In this document: positions 54,211 to 62,969 of the stretch, one piece after another | How positions within the stretch are numbered: position 1 is the first letter of the stretch | How the letters are laid out: every line of letters starts with the position of its first letter | The notes under the pieces: generated by a model | The model's input: the letters and a program-made list of their open reading frames with translations, nothing else | The model's database searches: none | What the model was told of the DNA's origin: nothing | Source: Marinilabiliaceae bacterium JC017 | Lineage (GTDB): Bacteria; Bacteroidota; Bacteroidia; Bacteroidales; Marinilabiliaceae | Assembly: GCA_004296775.1 (NCBI GenBank) | Contig: RHGE01000033.1 | Span: 1-64,000, forward strand | Direction: 5' to 3' | DNA: 64,000 nt | Position numbers and translations under genes: made by a program

Positions 54211-54248
54211 AAGCATCGTTTTCAGCTTTGCTGAACAGGTGCTTTTTT
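54211..54248 (+). terminator. terminator-like hairpin right of the IS element
   Basis: AGCATCGTTTTCAGC and GCTGAACAGGTGCT form an imperfect stem followed by six T residues. Its first arm is nearly the same as that of the terminator at 2454, so it may be a decayed copy that once served the genes left of the IS. The rest of the spacer to 54499 has no gene. Confidence 0.5.
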
Positions 54249-54499
54249 GTAGTACGGGCTTCCGTTATGCAAACGCTTATATTTCATGGAATTGATTTTT
54301 AGTTGTTATTGCTACTGGAAGTATTTTGAGATGGAGCGTTAATTGGAGCGAAGCGGACATTACGATTGCAAAAATTAACAAACTTAAAAGGCGTGATGCT
54401 CCAATTTGTGTACTTTTCTGGCTTGTCCAGGTTAGGATGGAGTAAATCAGGGTCATGATCAAGATGACCTTTATTTTGTTTTATTCCTTATGTCATGTG

Positions 54500-55546
54500 C
54501 TAAGTGAGAATTTTAGTTGTTTTTCTTTCTCCCCGTATAGATTTTGAGGATGCCCCACCAATAAATTTTACATCTACATTCAGCCTTAACTCTTTGGGGC
54601 TAATACCGAAATGCCGTTTAAAAGCTGAAGTAAAATGCGACGGGTGTTCGTATCCTGACTTATATGCTATTTCAGAAATTGTTATTGAAGAGTCAGTTAA
54701 GTACTTTTTTGCTATGTGCATACGGTACCTTAGAATGTAACCGTAAATTGTAGTATTAAAACAAATTTTAAAATTTGCTTTTAATAATGTTTCGCTCATT
54801 CCAACCTGCTGTGCTAATTGGGCAATGGTAGGGGGATTTTGATATTGATTTTCAATGATGTTTCTTGCTTCATTTAACTGTTGTTCGTAGTGGTTAAAAC
54901 ATTTTCGTTTAGGATAATCAATTCTGCTTATTTGTTGTATTTGCAGGGCTAAAAGTTCCTGTATTTTGGTTTCAAGGTAGAATGGGGCAAGTGTTCCCAT
55001 ATCTGAAGCGTTTTTGATTTGTTCAAGCACCATTTTCATTTCAAGGGTGGTTGTCAGGTTTCTTTCCCACATAACCGGGCATTGCTTTTTTATCATCGTT
55101 GACAAAGCACCGAAAACCAACGGGTGTTTTTCCGACATTGAATGGATATAATCAAAGGGAAGGAAAAATTTGAAATAGGAGTAATTTTGATTTTTTCTGA
55201 ATTTGTGCTTAAAACAATCGCCGGTTAGGCAAAACAGGTTATTGGTGTTTTTATTTATAACAGACGGATATACCCGGTTGTGTGTGATTTGGGTTTCACC
55301 TTCACAAACAAAATGAAGCATTGCAAATTCTCCGGAAGCCCCTCCTGTAATTTGAATGTCCTTTTGTGAATTGATATGTAACAGGTGAGCTTTAAAATTG
55401 GAGGTTTTCCATTCATCAACACTCATCTTTAACACGTCCATATCTATTTGATCTTGCTTGAAAGAGAAAACTGAATTTGAATTATTGTGCAGATATCGAT
55501 TGTTATAGAATGATTGTATCTCTTTACTTGCTATCGAATATTCCAT
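54500..55546 (-). CDS. AraC-family transcriptional regulator
   Basis: A 348-residue regulator. Residues ~250-335 hold the two AraC helix-turn-helix units: NPPTIAQLAQQVGMSETLLKANFK and TISEIAYKSGYEHPSHFTSAFKRHFGISPKEL. The N-terminal ~220 residues have no recognised ligand fold. It is divergent from the TudS-like/PepSY/TonB-receptor operon across a 243-base gap. In Bacteroidota this AraC type often controls siderophore or metal uptake operons, so activation of that operon in response to the ligand or metal is likely, but no operator could be assigned. The C-terminal tail after HTH is ~20 residues. Confidence 0.9.
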   Translation of the reverse strand: MEYSIASKEIQSFYNNRYLHNNSNSVFSFKQDQIDMDVLKMSVDEWKTSNFKAHLLHINSQKDIQITGGASGEFAMLHFVCEGETQITHNRVYPSVINKNTNNLFCLTGDCFKHKFRKNQNYSYFKFFLPFDYIHSMSEKHPLVFGALSTMIKKQCPVMWERNLTTTLEMKMVLEQIKNASDMGTLAPFYLETKIQELLALQIQQISRIDYPKRKCFNHYEQQLNEARNIIENQYQNPPTIAQLAQQVGMSETLLKANFKICFNTTIYGYILRYRMHIAKKYLTDSSITISEIAYKSGYEHPSHFTSAFKRHFGISPKELRLNVDVKFIGGASSKSIRGERKTTKILT

Positions 55547-55789
55547 GCTAAAATAGTTAATTATGCTTCTTTAGTTATTATCCCTTGCATTCATTTCCGC
55601 CGTATTGTTAAAATGAACAACCGTTTTACGTAAGTCTACTTGGGTAATGCCTTCCTACTTTTATGAAAATTTTAGCAGCAAAAATATTTTTAATAATGAG
55701 TTAGATCAATCCCTATTAATAAGGATTGTTTTGAAGGCGACTAATGTGTCGGAGAATGTGTGATGGAAACAAAAATATAACGGTATTGA

Positions 55790-56317
55790 ATGGAAAATTT
55801 AAAAACTGAGAGGAAAAGAATAATGGATAACGTGGATAAAAAGATATTGCTTGTTCCCCATTGTTTTTTAACAAAGGGATTTACACCTAAACATCGAAAC
55901 CAGATGGATGAAGTGTTAAAAATATTACAGGATTTTAAAACAGGAATAATTCAAATGCCTTGTCCTCATTTAATGCTGATGAAAAACCGGCGTATCACTC
56001 ATGCAAATAGTAGTTATCAGGCTTATGAACAATTCTGTAGTTCAATCGGATCGGAGGAGTTGAATGGTTTGTTTTCCAGTTTTATATCACCCTTTATCAA
56101 ACAGGTTGAAGAATACAAACAACAAGGATTTAAAATTGCCGGATTGGTTGGGATAAAAGATTCTCCCAGTTGCGAGGTGAGGCAGGTGGAAAGTGGGGAA
56201 TGTGATACTCAGGGGCTGTTTATGGAAACAATAAAAAGAAAGCTTAAGGAAAGGGCTATTAATACAAGTCTGGTAAATGTAAGTGTGTCACCTAAAACTG
56301 ACTTCGATTTTTTATAG
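55790..56317 (+). CDS. TudS-like (DUF523-related) desulfidase-type protein
   Basis: A 175-residue protein with three conserved Cys positions in KKILLVPHCFLTKGF, QMPCPHLMLMKNRR and GLVGIKDSPSCEVRQV, the pattern of the TudS/DUF523 group in which three Cys hold an open-site [4Fe-4S] cluster. TudS removes sulfur from 2-thiouracil; related proteins act on other thio-compounds, so the substrate here is open. An internal start at 55823 (MDNVDKKILL) would fit family length better. It is the first gene of the operon with a PepSY membrane protein and a TonB receptor, which is an unusual neighbour for this family. Confidence 0.75.
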   Translation: MENLKTERKRIMDNVDKKILLVPHCFLTKGFTPKHRNQMDEVLKILQDFKTGIIQMPCPHLMLMKNRRITHANSSYQAYEQFCSSIGSEELNGLFSSFISPFIKQVEEYKQQGFKIAGLVGIKDSPSCEVRQVESGECDTQGLFMETIKRKLKERAINTSLVNVSVSPKTDFDFL

Positions 56318-56372
56318 TGTTAAAAGAGGTAATTATAAAGCCGTTTGGTTTACAGGCTAAAAGAATTTATCA

Positions 56373-57428
56373 ATGAGTAGTAGAAAAATAGTTCGTAAAA
56401 TGCATTTATGGCTGGGATTACCCAGTGCTGTTCTTGTATTTGTTATTTGTTTAAGTGGAAGTGTATTTGTTTTTGCCGATGAAATTATATGCCTTGTCAA
56501 CAGAGAGAATGCACATGTTGTTCCTCAATCCAGGCAGATCCCTATTGATGAGATGATCACCACTGTCCGAAAAACCTTCCCTGACCATATTTTATTGTAT
56601 TGCATCAGCTATAAACAAACGGATAAGGCTGTTTTATTTGTCGTTGGGAAAAAATCGGAAGGCTTGAGTTATGTATATGTAAATCCGTATAACAAACAAA
56701 TAGTGGGGCAAAGCCGGGTGGTTAATTTTTTTTCACTTACGGCCCACCTTCATAAACAATTACTATTGGGCCGTACAGGTTCGTGGATTGTACTGATTGC
56801 TACCTGTGTTTTTTTAATCGAATTGATAACCGGTCTTATCATCTGGTGGCCTAAGAATAAGAATAAAAAGTACTTCAAAAAGACATTGAAAGTAAAACGC
56901 AACTCCACTGTGTTGCGAAAAATAATCGATTGGCACCGGGTGTTGGGATTGTATTTCCTATTTGTAATGCTCCTGCTCTCTATTACCGGTATCGTACTGT
57001 TTTTTATTCCCAAACAGGGTATCGAAGCTCAAAAAAACAAACCTTTGTTGGCAGCGTTGGATACTTCTCAAAAAGCAATGCCTATTGCCCCAATCGTAGG
57101 TTCATTGATGAAACATCAACAGGTTGAACTGGTGAAAACGGAACTGTGGGATATTGAAAAATCAACTCAAATGCAATGTATTGCAGCTTCCGAATCCGGC
57201 GTGTTAACTTTTAATGGCACCTTGTATTTGTTTAATAAATACACCGGTTGTAAATCCAATGATGTTGAAACGGTTAGTAATGTAGAGCTCAGAAATATTT
57301 TCAGAAAACTCCATGTAGGAGATTGGATGGGGTGGTTTGGAAAACTTATAACCTTTACCACAGGCCTCGCCGGTGCCTTCCTGGCCTTATCCGGTATTAT
57401 TATCTGGTGGAAGAAAAGTACTAAATAA
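56373..57428 (+). CDS. PepSY-associated membrane protein (iron/siderophore reductase-like)
   Basis: A 351-residue inner-membrane protein. Four hydrophobic segments are present (PSAVLVFVICLSGSVFVFA; IVLIATCVFLIELITGLIIWW; VLGLYFLFVMLLLSITGIVLFF; FTTGLAGAFLALSGIIIWW), with conserved His pairs in KMHLWLGL, TAHLHKQLLLG, DWHRVLGL and RKLHVGDWMG, typical of the PepSY-TM family. Periplasmic loops would carry the PepSY parts. Members next to TonB receptors are linked to reductive iron release from siderophores. It sits 55 bases after the TudS-like gene. Confidence 0.87.
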   Translation: MSSRKIVRKMHLWLGLPSAVLVFVICLSGSVFVFADEIICLVNRENAHVVPQSRQIPIDEMITTVRKTFPDHILLYCISYKQTDKAVLFVVGKKSEGLSYVYVNPYNKQIVGQSRVVNFFSLTAHLHKQLLLGRTGSWIVLIATCVFLIELITGLIIWWPKNKNKKYFKKTLKVKRNSTVLRKIIDWHRVLGLYFLFVMLLLSITGIVLFFIPKQGIEAQKNKPLLAALDTSQKAMPIAPIVGSLMKHQQVELVKTELWDIEKSTQMQCIAASESGVLTFNGTLYLFNKYTGCKSNDVETVSNVELRNIFRKLHVGDWMGWFGKLITFTTGLAGAFLALSGIIIWWKKSTK

Positions 57429-57534
57429 ATCCGCCGTCAGGTTAAAGAAAGTGGTCGTTTTTCGTTACTGGTAAGCTGTGTTGTTTCTCTTTCTTTGATC
57501 CGAAAAAAAAATCAATTATTTAATTAGTGGAAAA

Positions 57535-59766
57535 ATGAACCGGTCGAATCTTACATTTTTATTTATTCTTTTATGTTTCATTGGTAAGGGTCAAACATAC
57601 CTTACAGGAAAAGTAACCGATGAAGAGGGCGCTCCTTTAGCCGGGGTGTCGGTTTATGTGCCCGATCAGAGTAAAGGCACACTTAGTAATCAGGATGGAG
57701 AATATTCTTTAGAACAGGTCCCTTTGGGAAAAGTGGTTGTTCAGTTTTCTTGCTTAGGGTATAATACCGCGATAAAATCGCTTATCATAGAGCATGGGAA
57801 AAATGAACTAAACGTTTTATTAACTGAATGCTCCATTGAAATGTCAGAAGTTGTTGTGTCGGGCGGAAAAATATCTTCTCAACGAGATAATGCAGTAAAG
57901 ATAGATGTTATACGAACCAGGAAAATGCAGCTTTTAGGCACTCCAAATCTGATGGAGGCACTGGCTGATGTTCCTGGTGTAGATATGATAGCAAAAGGGC
58001 CAGGGGTGTCAAAACCAGTTATCAGGGGGCTTTCGATGAATGGCATTTTGATTGCCAGAGACGGGATAAGAATAGAAAATTACCAATATAGTGAAAACCA
58101 CCCGGCAGGAATTGATGATAACGGAATTGGTAGAGTGGAAATTATCAAAGGACCCGCTTCCTTACTTTATGGATCGGATGCTGTGGGTGGCGTCATTAAC
58201 TTTATTAGTGAAACGCCTGCTCCCCAGGGAAAAATGATGGGTGATTATCAAATGCAAGCTCACTCAAATACTTTAGGGATTAATAACAGTCTTGGGCTGA
58301 AAGGAGCTTCAAAACATTTTTTTGCAGGGATCAGATTAAGTCATAAAACGCATTCTGATTATCTGCAAGGAGGGGGGACCTATGTTCCAAACTCTCGTTT
58401 CCATGAATGGTCGTCAAGCCTAAATACAGGGTATAAATCTAAAATTGGCACATTTAAGCTTTCGTATTACTACTTTAAGCAACAACTCGGAATGACTCTT
58501 CCCATGGTTGTGCCTTTGATAAAAGAAAGAAGCCGAAAAAACGAAATATGGTATCAGGATCCGCATCATCATCTTATTTCATCGCGTAATAAACTGTTTT
58601 TCGGTAAAATGCGCTGTGATGTAAATGTCGCCTGGCAGAGTAATGTGAGAAGTGCATACAATGTAACGGATGTTCCCTTTGTGGAGATGAAGCTTAATAC
58701 CCTTACTTATGAAACTAAAATCCATTTGCCGTCAAATGAAAAATCGGATTATACCATTGGTATACAAGGGATGGAGCAGGTGCATAGGAATATAAACGAC
58801 CGGATGCAGAAAAAGCTTCCCGATGCGGATATAAGCCGCCTGGGTGTTTTGTTTTTTGCTCAATATACTTTCTTCTCAAAATTGAAATTGCAGGGAGGGT
58901 GTCGCCTGGATTTAAGTTCAATAGAATCATATGCGTTGGGAACAGAAGGCACGCCATCGTACCGTGCTCCTCTTACCGATGACTTTATAAGTCCCAACGG
59001 CTCGTTAGGTGCAACCTATCGTTTAAACGAACGCGCCACTGTTAGGGCAAACTTTGCAAAGGCATGCCGTATGCCCAACCTGAGGGAGTTATTGTACACC
59101 GGGTTAAGCGGCAACAGATATGAAATTGCCGGGGAAAATCTGAAGCCGGAGGATGCGTATGAATCGGATTTTAGTTTCCACTACCAAAGCAAAAGTGTTT
59201 CGGTGGATGTGGCTGTATTCAATAATCAAATTAAAAACTATATATATTTGGCTCCCACAGCTGATACCACAGGAAATGGCGTTGGTATCTACAAAATATC
59301 TCAAAGCAATGCCAAGCTTTATGGAGGTGAAGCAGGACTTCATTATCATCCCTCATTCATCCCCTGGTTGCACCTGAAAACCACCTTTTCATCCGTCATC
59401 GGCAAACAGAAAAACGGCAAATATCTACCGTTTATTCCTGCTCATAAATTAAAGTATGAAGCGGGTTTCGAGAAGAAAACATGGTGGGTATTTAATCAGC
59501 CCGCGTTATATCTGGGGGCCTTAACTGCCATGGCACAAAACAATCCTTCTCAATTTGAAACAGAAACAGATGGTTATACTATCTTCAATGTAAGAGCCAA
59601 TGCAAAAATAAAAATCAGCAACCAGCTTATGGTGGTCGGCGTAAGTGTTAACAACGTTTTTGATGAAAGCTATATCGATCATCTGTCTACCCTAAAATTC
59701 CTAAACTATTATAACCAGGGACGAAATATCTGTTTGAGCTTAAAGGTTCCATTTGGGATAAAATAG
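57535..59766 (+). CDS. TonB-dependent receptor, putative metallophore uptake
   Basis: A 743-residue outer-membrane receptor with signal peptide (LFILLCFIGKGQ), a CarboxypepD_reg-like domain (LTGKVTDEEGAPLAGVSVYV, residues ~22-105), a plug (EALADVPGVDMIAKGPGVSK, RVEIIKGPASLLYGSDAVGG) and a C-terminal barrel ending CLSLKVPFGIK. The SENHPAGIDDNGIGRVEII segment in the plug is shared with heme- and siderophore-type receptors. With AraC, PepSY and TudS-like genes beside it, metal uptake by a metallophore is a fair guess; the ligand is not known. A hairpin terminator follows. Confidence 0.9.
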   Translation: MNRSNLTFLFILLCFIGKGQTYLTGKVTDEEGAPLAGVSVYVPDQSKGTLSNQDGEYSLEQVPLGKVVVQFSCLGYNTAIKSLIIEHGKNELNVLLTECSIEMSEVVVSGGKISSQRDNAVKIDVIRTRKMQLLGTPNLMEALADVPGVDMIAKGPGVSKPVIRGLSMNGILIARDGIRIENYQYSENHPAGIDDNGIGRVEIIKGPASLLYGSDAVGGVINFISETPAPQGKMMGDYQMQAHSNTLGINNSLGLKGASKHFFAGIRLSHKTHSDYLQGGGTYVPNSRFHEWSSSLNTGYKSKIGTFKLSYYYFKQQLGMTLPMVVPLIKERSRKNEIWYQDPHHHLISSRNKLFFGKMRCDVNVAWQSNVRSAYNVTDVPFVEMKLNTLTYETKIHLPSNEKSDYTIGIQGMEQVHRNINDRMQKKLPDADISRLGVLFFAQYTFFSKLKLQGGCRLDLSSIESYALGTEGTPSYRAPLTDDFISPNGSLGATYRLNERATVRANFAKACRMPNLRELLYTGLSGNRYEIAGENLKPEDAYESDFSFHYQSKSVSVDVAVFNNQIKNYIYLAPTADTTGNGVGIYKISQSNAKLYGGEAGLHYHPSFIPWLHLKTTFSSVIGKQKNGKYLPFIPAHKLKYEAGFEKKTWWVFNQPALYLGALTAMAQNNPSQFETETDGYTIFNVRANAKIKISNQLMVVGVSVNNVFDESYIDHLSTLKFLNYYNQGRNICLSLKVPFGIK

Positions 59767-59780
59767 TTATGAATTAGCCG

Positions 59781-59829
59781 TGGTTGAGTTTAGTATTAGA
59801 TCTGAAAGAGGCAATGCCAAACTCAACCA
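59781..59829 (+). terminator. stem-loop after the TonB receptor gene
   Basis: TGGTTGAGTTT and AAACTCAACCA form a perfect 11-bp stem with a 27-base loop, followed by TTTATT. It is a probable terminator separating the receptor from the methyltransferase gene. Confidence 0.65.
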
Positions 59830-59902
59830 TTTATTAGTTGTATGTTTTCAATAATGAAGAAGTTAGGAGAATTTATCTCTTTGTAAATAAAACAATAACG
59901 GA

Positions 59903-60544
59903 ATGGATAACACATTTGTGAAAAAGACTTTTAATTTAAAAAGTCACGCCGGGAATTATGATTTAAGTGCAAAAAAATCGAACTGGCATGCTCCCGAAAT
60001 TGCCTTTGGTTTATCGTACCAATATATTAAACCCGGGGAGGCAATTCTTGATCTGGGCATAGGAACAGGCCTTTCGTCGGTTCTGTATCATCAGGCAGGA
60101 CTGCGGATTTATGGAATAGATTTCTCTGAAAAAATGCTTGAGGTATGTGCTGGTAAAAAGATGACGGTTGATTTAAAACAACATGATTTGTTGCAGGCTC
60201 CCTATCCATATGAAAGCAATTCAATAAATCACGCGGTATGCTCAGGAGTCTTTCATGTTTTTAAAGATTTGTCGGTTATATTTAATGAAATGCAGAGGAT
60301 TCTTCAAAACAACGGCCTATTTGTATTTTCTGTTATAGATTGCGATGAAAATGAAAGCCGGGCAGAAATAATTAAATCTCATAAATTTTCAAACGAACAA
60401 TTTACTAGTTACCGGTATACCTATGCTGAAATAAATGAATTAATACAAAGCCATGGTTTTTCATTACGTGCCAGTGTTGTTTTCGAGGCAATACATGTTG
60501 ATAGAAAAACAAAATTAAAAATGTATTTGGCGCAAAAGGACTGA
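59903..60544 (+). CDS. class I SAM-dependent methyltransferase
   Basis: A 213-residue enzyme with motif I ILDLGIGTGLSSVLYHQAG, motif II-like IDFSEKML and the acidic/aromatic post-motif region SINHAVCSGVFHVFKDLSVI typical of the Methyltransf_11 group. Substrate unknown. It lies 137 bases after the TonB receptor and behind the hairpin, so it may have its own transcript, but it is in the same orientation and may belong functionally to the metallophore locus. Confidence 0.85.
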   Translation: MDNTFVKKTFNLKSHAGNYDLSAKKSNWHAPEIAFGLSYQYIKPGEAILDLGIGTGLSSVLYHQAGLRIYGIDFSEKMLEVCAGKKMTVDLKQHDLLQAPYPYESNSINHAVCSGVFHVFKDLSVIFNEMQRILQNNGLFVFSVIDCDENESRAEIIKSHKFSNEQFTSYRYTYAEINELIQSHGFSLRASVVFEAIHVDRKTKLKMYLAQKD

Positions 60545-60612
60545 TAACATGTTAAAACTAGTTGGAACAGAACGTTTGTAAAAACGTATTAATCTTAGTT
60601 TGATTATTAAGT

Positions 60613-60856
60613 TAGTTATTCTCTCGCCAAGCCGCTTAAGGCGCAAAGAAATCTAAATGTTTTACAGGCCTGTATAACCTGTAACCCTGTAACTTAGAAC
60701 AGACTCGAACCCAGAACACCAAAATGGTATCGCAGAGATTCGCGGAGGAATCACGAAGATCCGCAGAGATGCCGTGAACCTTATACTTTGAACTGTTTAT
60801 TCTCTCGCCAAGCCGTATAAGGGGCAAACCTAAATATTATACAGGCCTGTGTTAAT
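60613..60856 (+). repeat. second cluster of the 46-kb spacer repeat
   Basis: About one and a half units of the repeat seen at 46345-47085, with TTATTCTCTCGCCAAGCCG, ACAGGCCTGTATAACC and GAGATGCCGTGAACC landmarks. Confidence 0.8.
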
Positions 60857-60878
60857 GCCTGAAAACACCAACTCCAGC

Positions 60879-61065
60879 GGTTAGTTAGTTGAAGAAAAAT
60901 AAGAACGACCGCGTCCCAAGTTTCAATCCTTCGTAAGTCTACCGTTTTGAATCCTTTCGCATGATTTGTTTCCTTTCATTACTTTAATTTAATAATGATT
61001 ATGGTGTGAATTAGAGATTGTTGTTTATCTTAGGAGGTCGAATTTTTCGACAAAGAATGGGGTGG
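60879..61065 (+). repeat. shared ~190-bp upstream module, copy before the TlpA-like gene
   Basis: Matches 42345-42534 from GGTTAGTTAGTTGAAG to GAATGGGGTGG. The following gene is unrelated to the pentapeptide protein. Confidence 0.75.
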
Positions 61066-61134
61066 TATGTGGTAAATTTAAAACACGCTCAGTATATCAT
61101 CAAGTTGTTCAAAACAAACCCAATAAAGCAAAAT

Positions 61135-62325
61135 ATGAAAAGATTAATACTGATACCTTTAGTCTTAGTGGTTTTTGGAGTAATATGTTGTAAAAATTAA
61201 TCAAATACAAGTTTAGGTCTTCCTGCTGTTTTAGAAAAAATTAGACAAATTGAAACGGCATCATACAATTCAACGAATTATTTTTGTTATTCAGGAGATA
61301 CAATCCCAATAGAGGAGAAGAGGTATGAATACTACAAAGAATATACTTTGCCATCCGATACAGCCGTGGGAGCTTCTTATGTGCAATTTGAACTAAAAGA
61401 TACCACGAAAATGATTTATGCTTACGATGGAACAATTCAAACAAAAGTGAATTGGAAAGATTATTGCTTTAAGACTAATGATTTTAGTAATAACCCATGG
61501 CCGTATAGAACAGTGATGGCACCTTTTTTTGCTAAAACTAAAGCTTTAATTGAATATGTATTAAGAACTGAAGATAGCCTTCAGATTGATTCGATTATTG
61601 ATAAGAATAATGTAGTATATAAAATATCCATTGTGAACGAAAGGATTGAATTTGTAGGAAGATTGCCGATACATATTAATGAATTAGGATCTAACGAAGG
61701 TATAGTATCTGAATATGTACTATATGTTAATAAGAAAACAAATCTTCCTTTTAAACTTCAAAGAACATTGCCAAGTAATACTATGATTGAAGAAATTAGT
61801 CATTTGAAAATAAATCACCTTATTAAAGATAGTTTTAGTATCTCAAACTACATACCAAGCAATATGCCTCGAAGGTCACAGAAGGAAGAGAATTCCAATA
61901 GAGATTTGTTAAATTCATTGGCATTTAATTACAAATTACAGGATATGAAAGGCCAATTCCATTCGCTGGAAGATGTCTCAAGTAAAGTGCATGTGATAAA
62001 TATTACTAGTTTGTTTTGTGGCCCCTGTAATCTATCAATTCCTTATCTAAAGGAATTAAATCAAAAATATAGTGAAGTAGATTTTAGTTTTGTTAGTTTG
62101 TATCAGGAAATTGAGAAGAAAGGCCTAGAGAAATATGTTAATAAGAATGAATTAAAATATGAAATTCTACTTTCTGATAAACAAACACTAGAATCTTATA
62201 ATATAAATCTGACTCCGACCTTTATCATTTTAGACAGCAATAAGAAAATTAGAAAAATAATTTACGGTTTTAGAAAAGGGAAAACTGAAACTGAAATTGA
62301 AAATGCAATTAAACAACAATTATAA
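61135..62325 (+). pseudogene. TlpA-like thioredoxin lipoprotein interrupted by one in-frame stop
   Basis: One frame of ~396 codons runs from ATG 61135 to 62325, broken only by a TAA at 61198-61200. The first 21 codons give MKRLILIPLVLVVFGVICCK, a lipoprotein signal peptide. The body has no recognised domain until residues ~290-390, where a thioredoxin fold carries the active site FCGPCNLSIPYLKEL (CXXC intact) and the LTPTFIILD cis-Pro. Restart at 61348 would yield a 325-residue protein without signal peptide, unlikely to reach the periplasm. The lesion may be a recent point mutation or a sequencing error. It is preceded by the shared leader and followed by a hairpin. Confidence 0.8.
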
Positions 62326-62340
62326 AAGTTCAGCACACAA

Positions 62341-62402
62341 TATATAGGCCTTCATACGGTGCGCCCCACCCAGCAATGAAGGTTCGGTTGGACTATATAT
62401 CC
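62341..62402 (+). repeat. imperfect hairpin after the TlpA-like gene
   Basis: ATATATAG and CCTTCAT in the 5' arm are matched by ATGAAGG and CTATATAT in the 3' arm, with a 10-base bulge. It resembles the position and style of the hairpin at 43228 but shares little sequence. Confidence 0.55.
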
Positions 62403-62868
62403 TGCGGGCAAAATACGCTATGGTTTTTGCAAGGGATTCCTCTTCTTGAATTTATAAAAAGCGCTTTGGAAAGAGAGTTGTTTTTGAGGGTGATCCAGGG
62501 TTAATTTGCTTTCATATTTATTTTTTAACCTGCATCATACAATGAACGTGTAGATGAAAGCTGAGGTTTTGTCCGCAGGAATGCAACAGTCAAACGGCAC
62601 CGCTCTGAGCACTAAAATAGCTGTGCCAGTATGCCAGAAGGACATGCAATATAGAGGCAAACAGGTGGGCGTGAAACCAGCTGGTGAATGGCATTGAGTT
62701 CATGTGGCAGGGTAAAAACGATGTGGTAATGCTTTGTTGGATAGGTATTTTTGATGGGGTCTTGGAAGGGGTACGGAGAATTACTGAAGCATTTTAAACT
62801 TCCCCGGCCAAAGAATATTCATAATAATGTATAAATTTATGCTGACAGATTGTGAAATGTAATAGCAG
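62403..62868. other. spacer, probable group II intron body residue
   Basis: No ORF is supported. The stretch ends directly in an intron domain V, so part of it may be degraded intron domains I-IV; I could not fold or match it by eye. Confidence 0.35.
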
Positions 62869-62944
62869 AGGAGTCGGATACGGGCAATCTGTATGCCAGG
62901 TTCTGTGAGGGGGTAGGCAGAGTAATCTGCCATCATATCTCGAT
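62869..62944 (+). ncRNA. group II intron 3' end remnant (domains V and VI)
   Basis: AGGAGTCGGATACGGGCAAT with GTATGCCAGGTTCTGT is a domain V with a few mismatches, and GGGTAGGCAGAGTAATCTGC with CATCATATCTCGAT forms domain VI. The 3' junction is at about 62944, with the exon starting in (AT)TGGCGGTTATT. It is closely related in sequence to the relic at 44956, which suggests the same intron lineage. Confidence 0.7.
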
Positions 62945-62955
62945 TGGCGGTTATT
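62943..62955 (+). repeat. left inverted-repeat arm flanking the last gene
   Basis: ATTGGCGGTTATT here is mirrored by AATAACAACCGCCAAT at 63985-64000, which is right after the gene's last codons; the window ends there, so the right element is cut off. Confidence 0.6.
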
Positions 62956-62969
62956 AAGAAACTACATAA

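Noticed and set aside
61348-62325. independent 325-residue gene
   Set aside because: The frame continues upstream to a lipoprotein signal peptide and is broken by only one stop, so it is treated as part of a disrupted gene.
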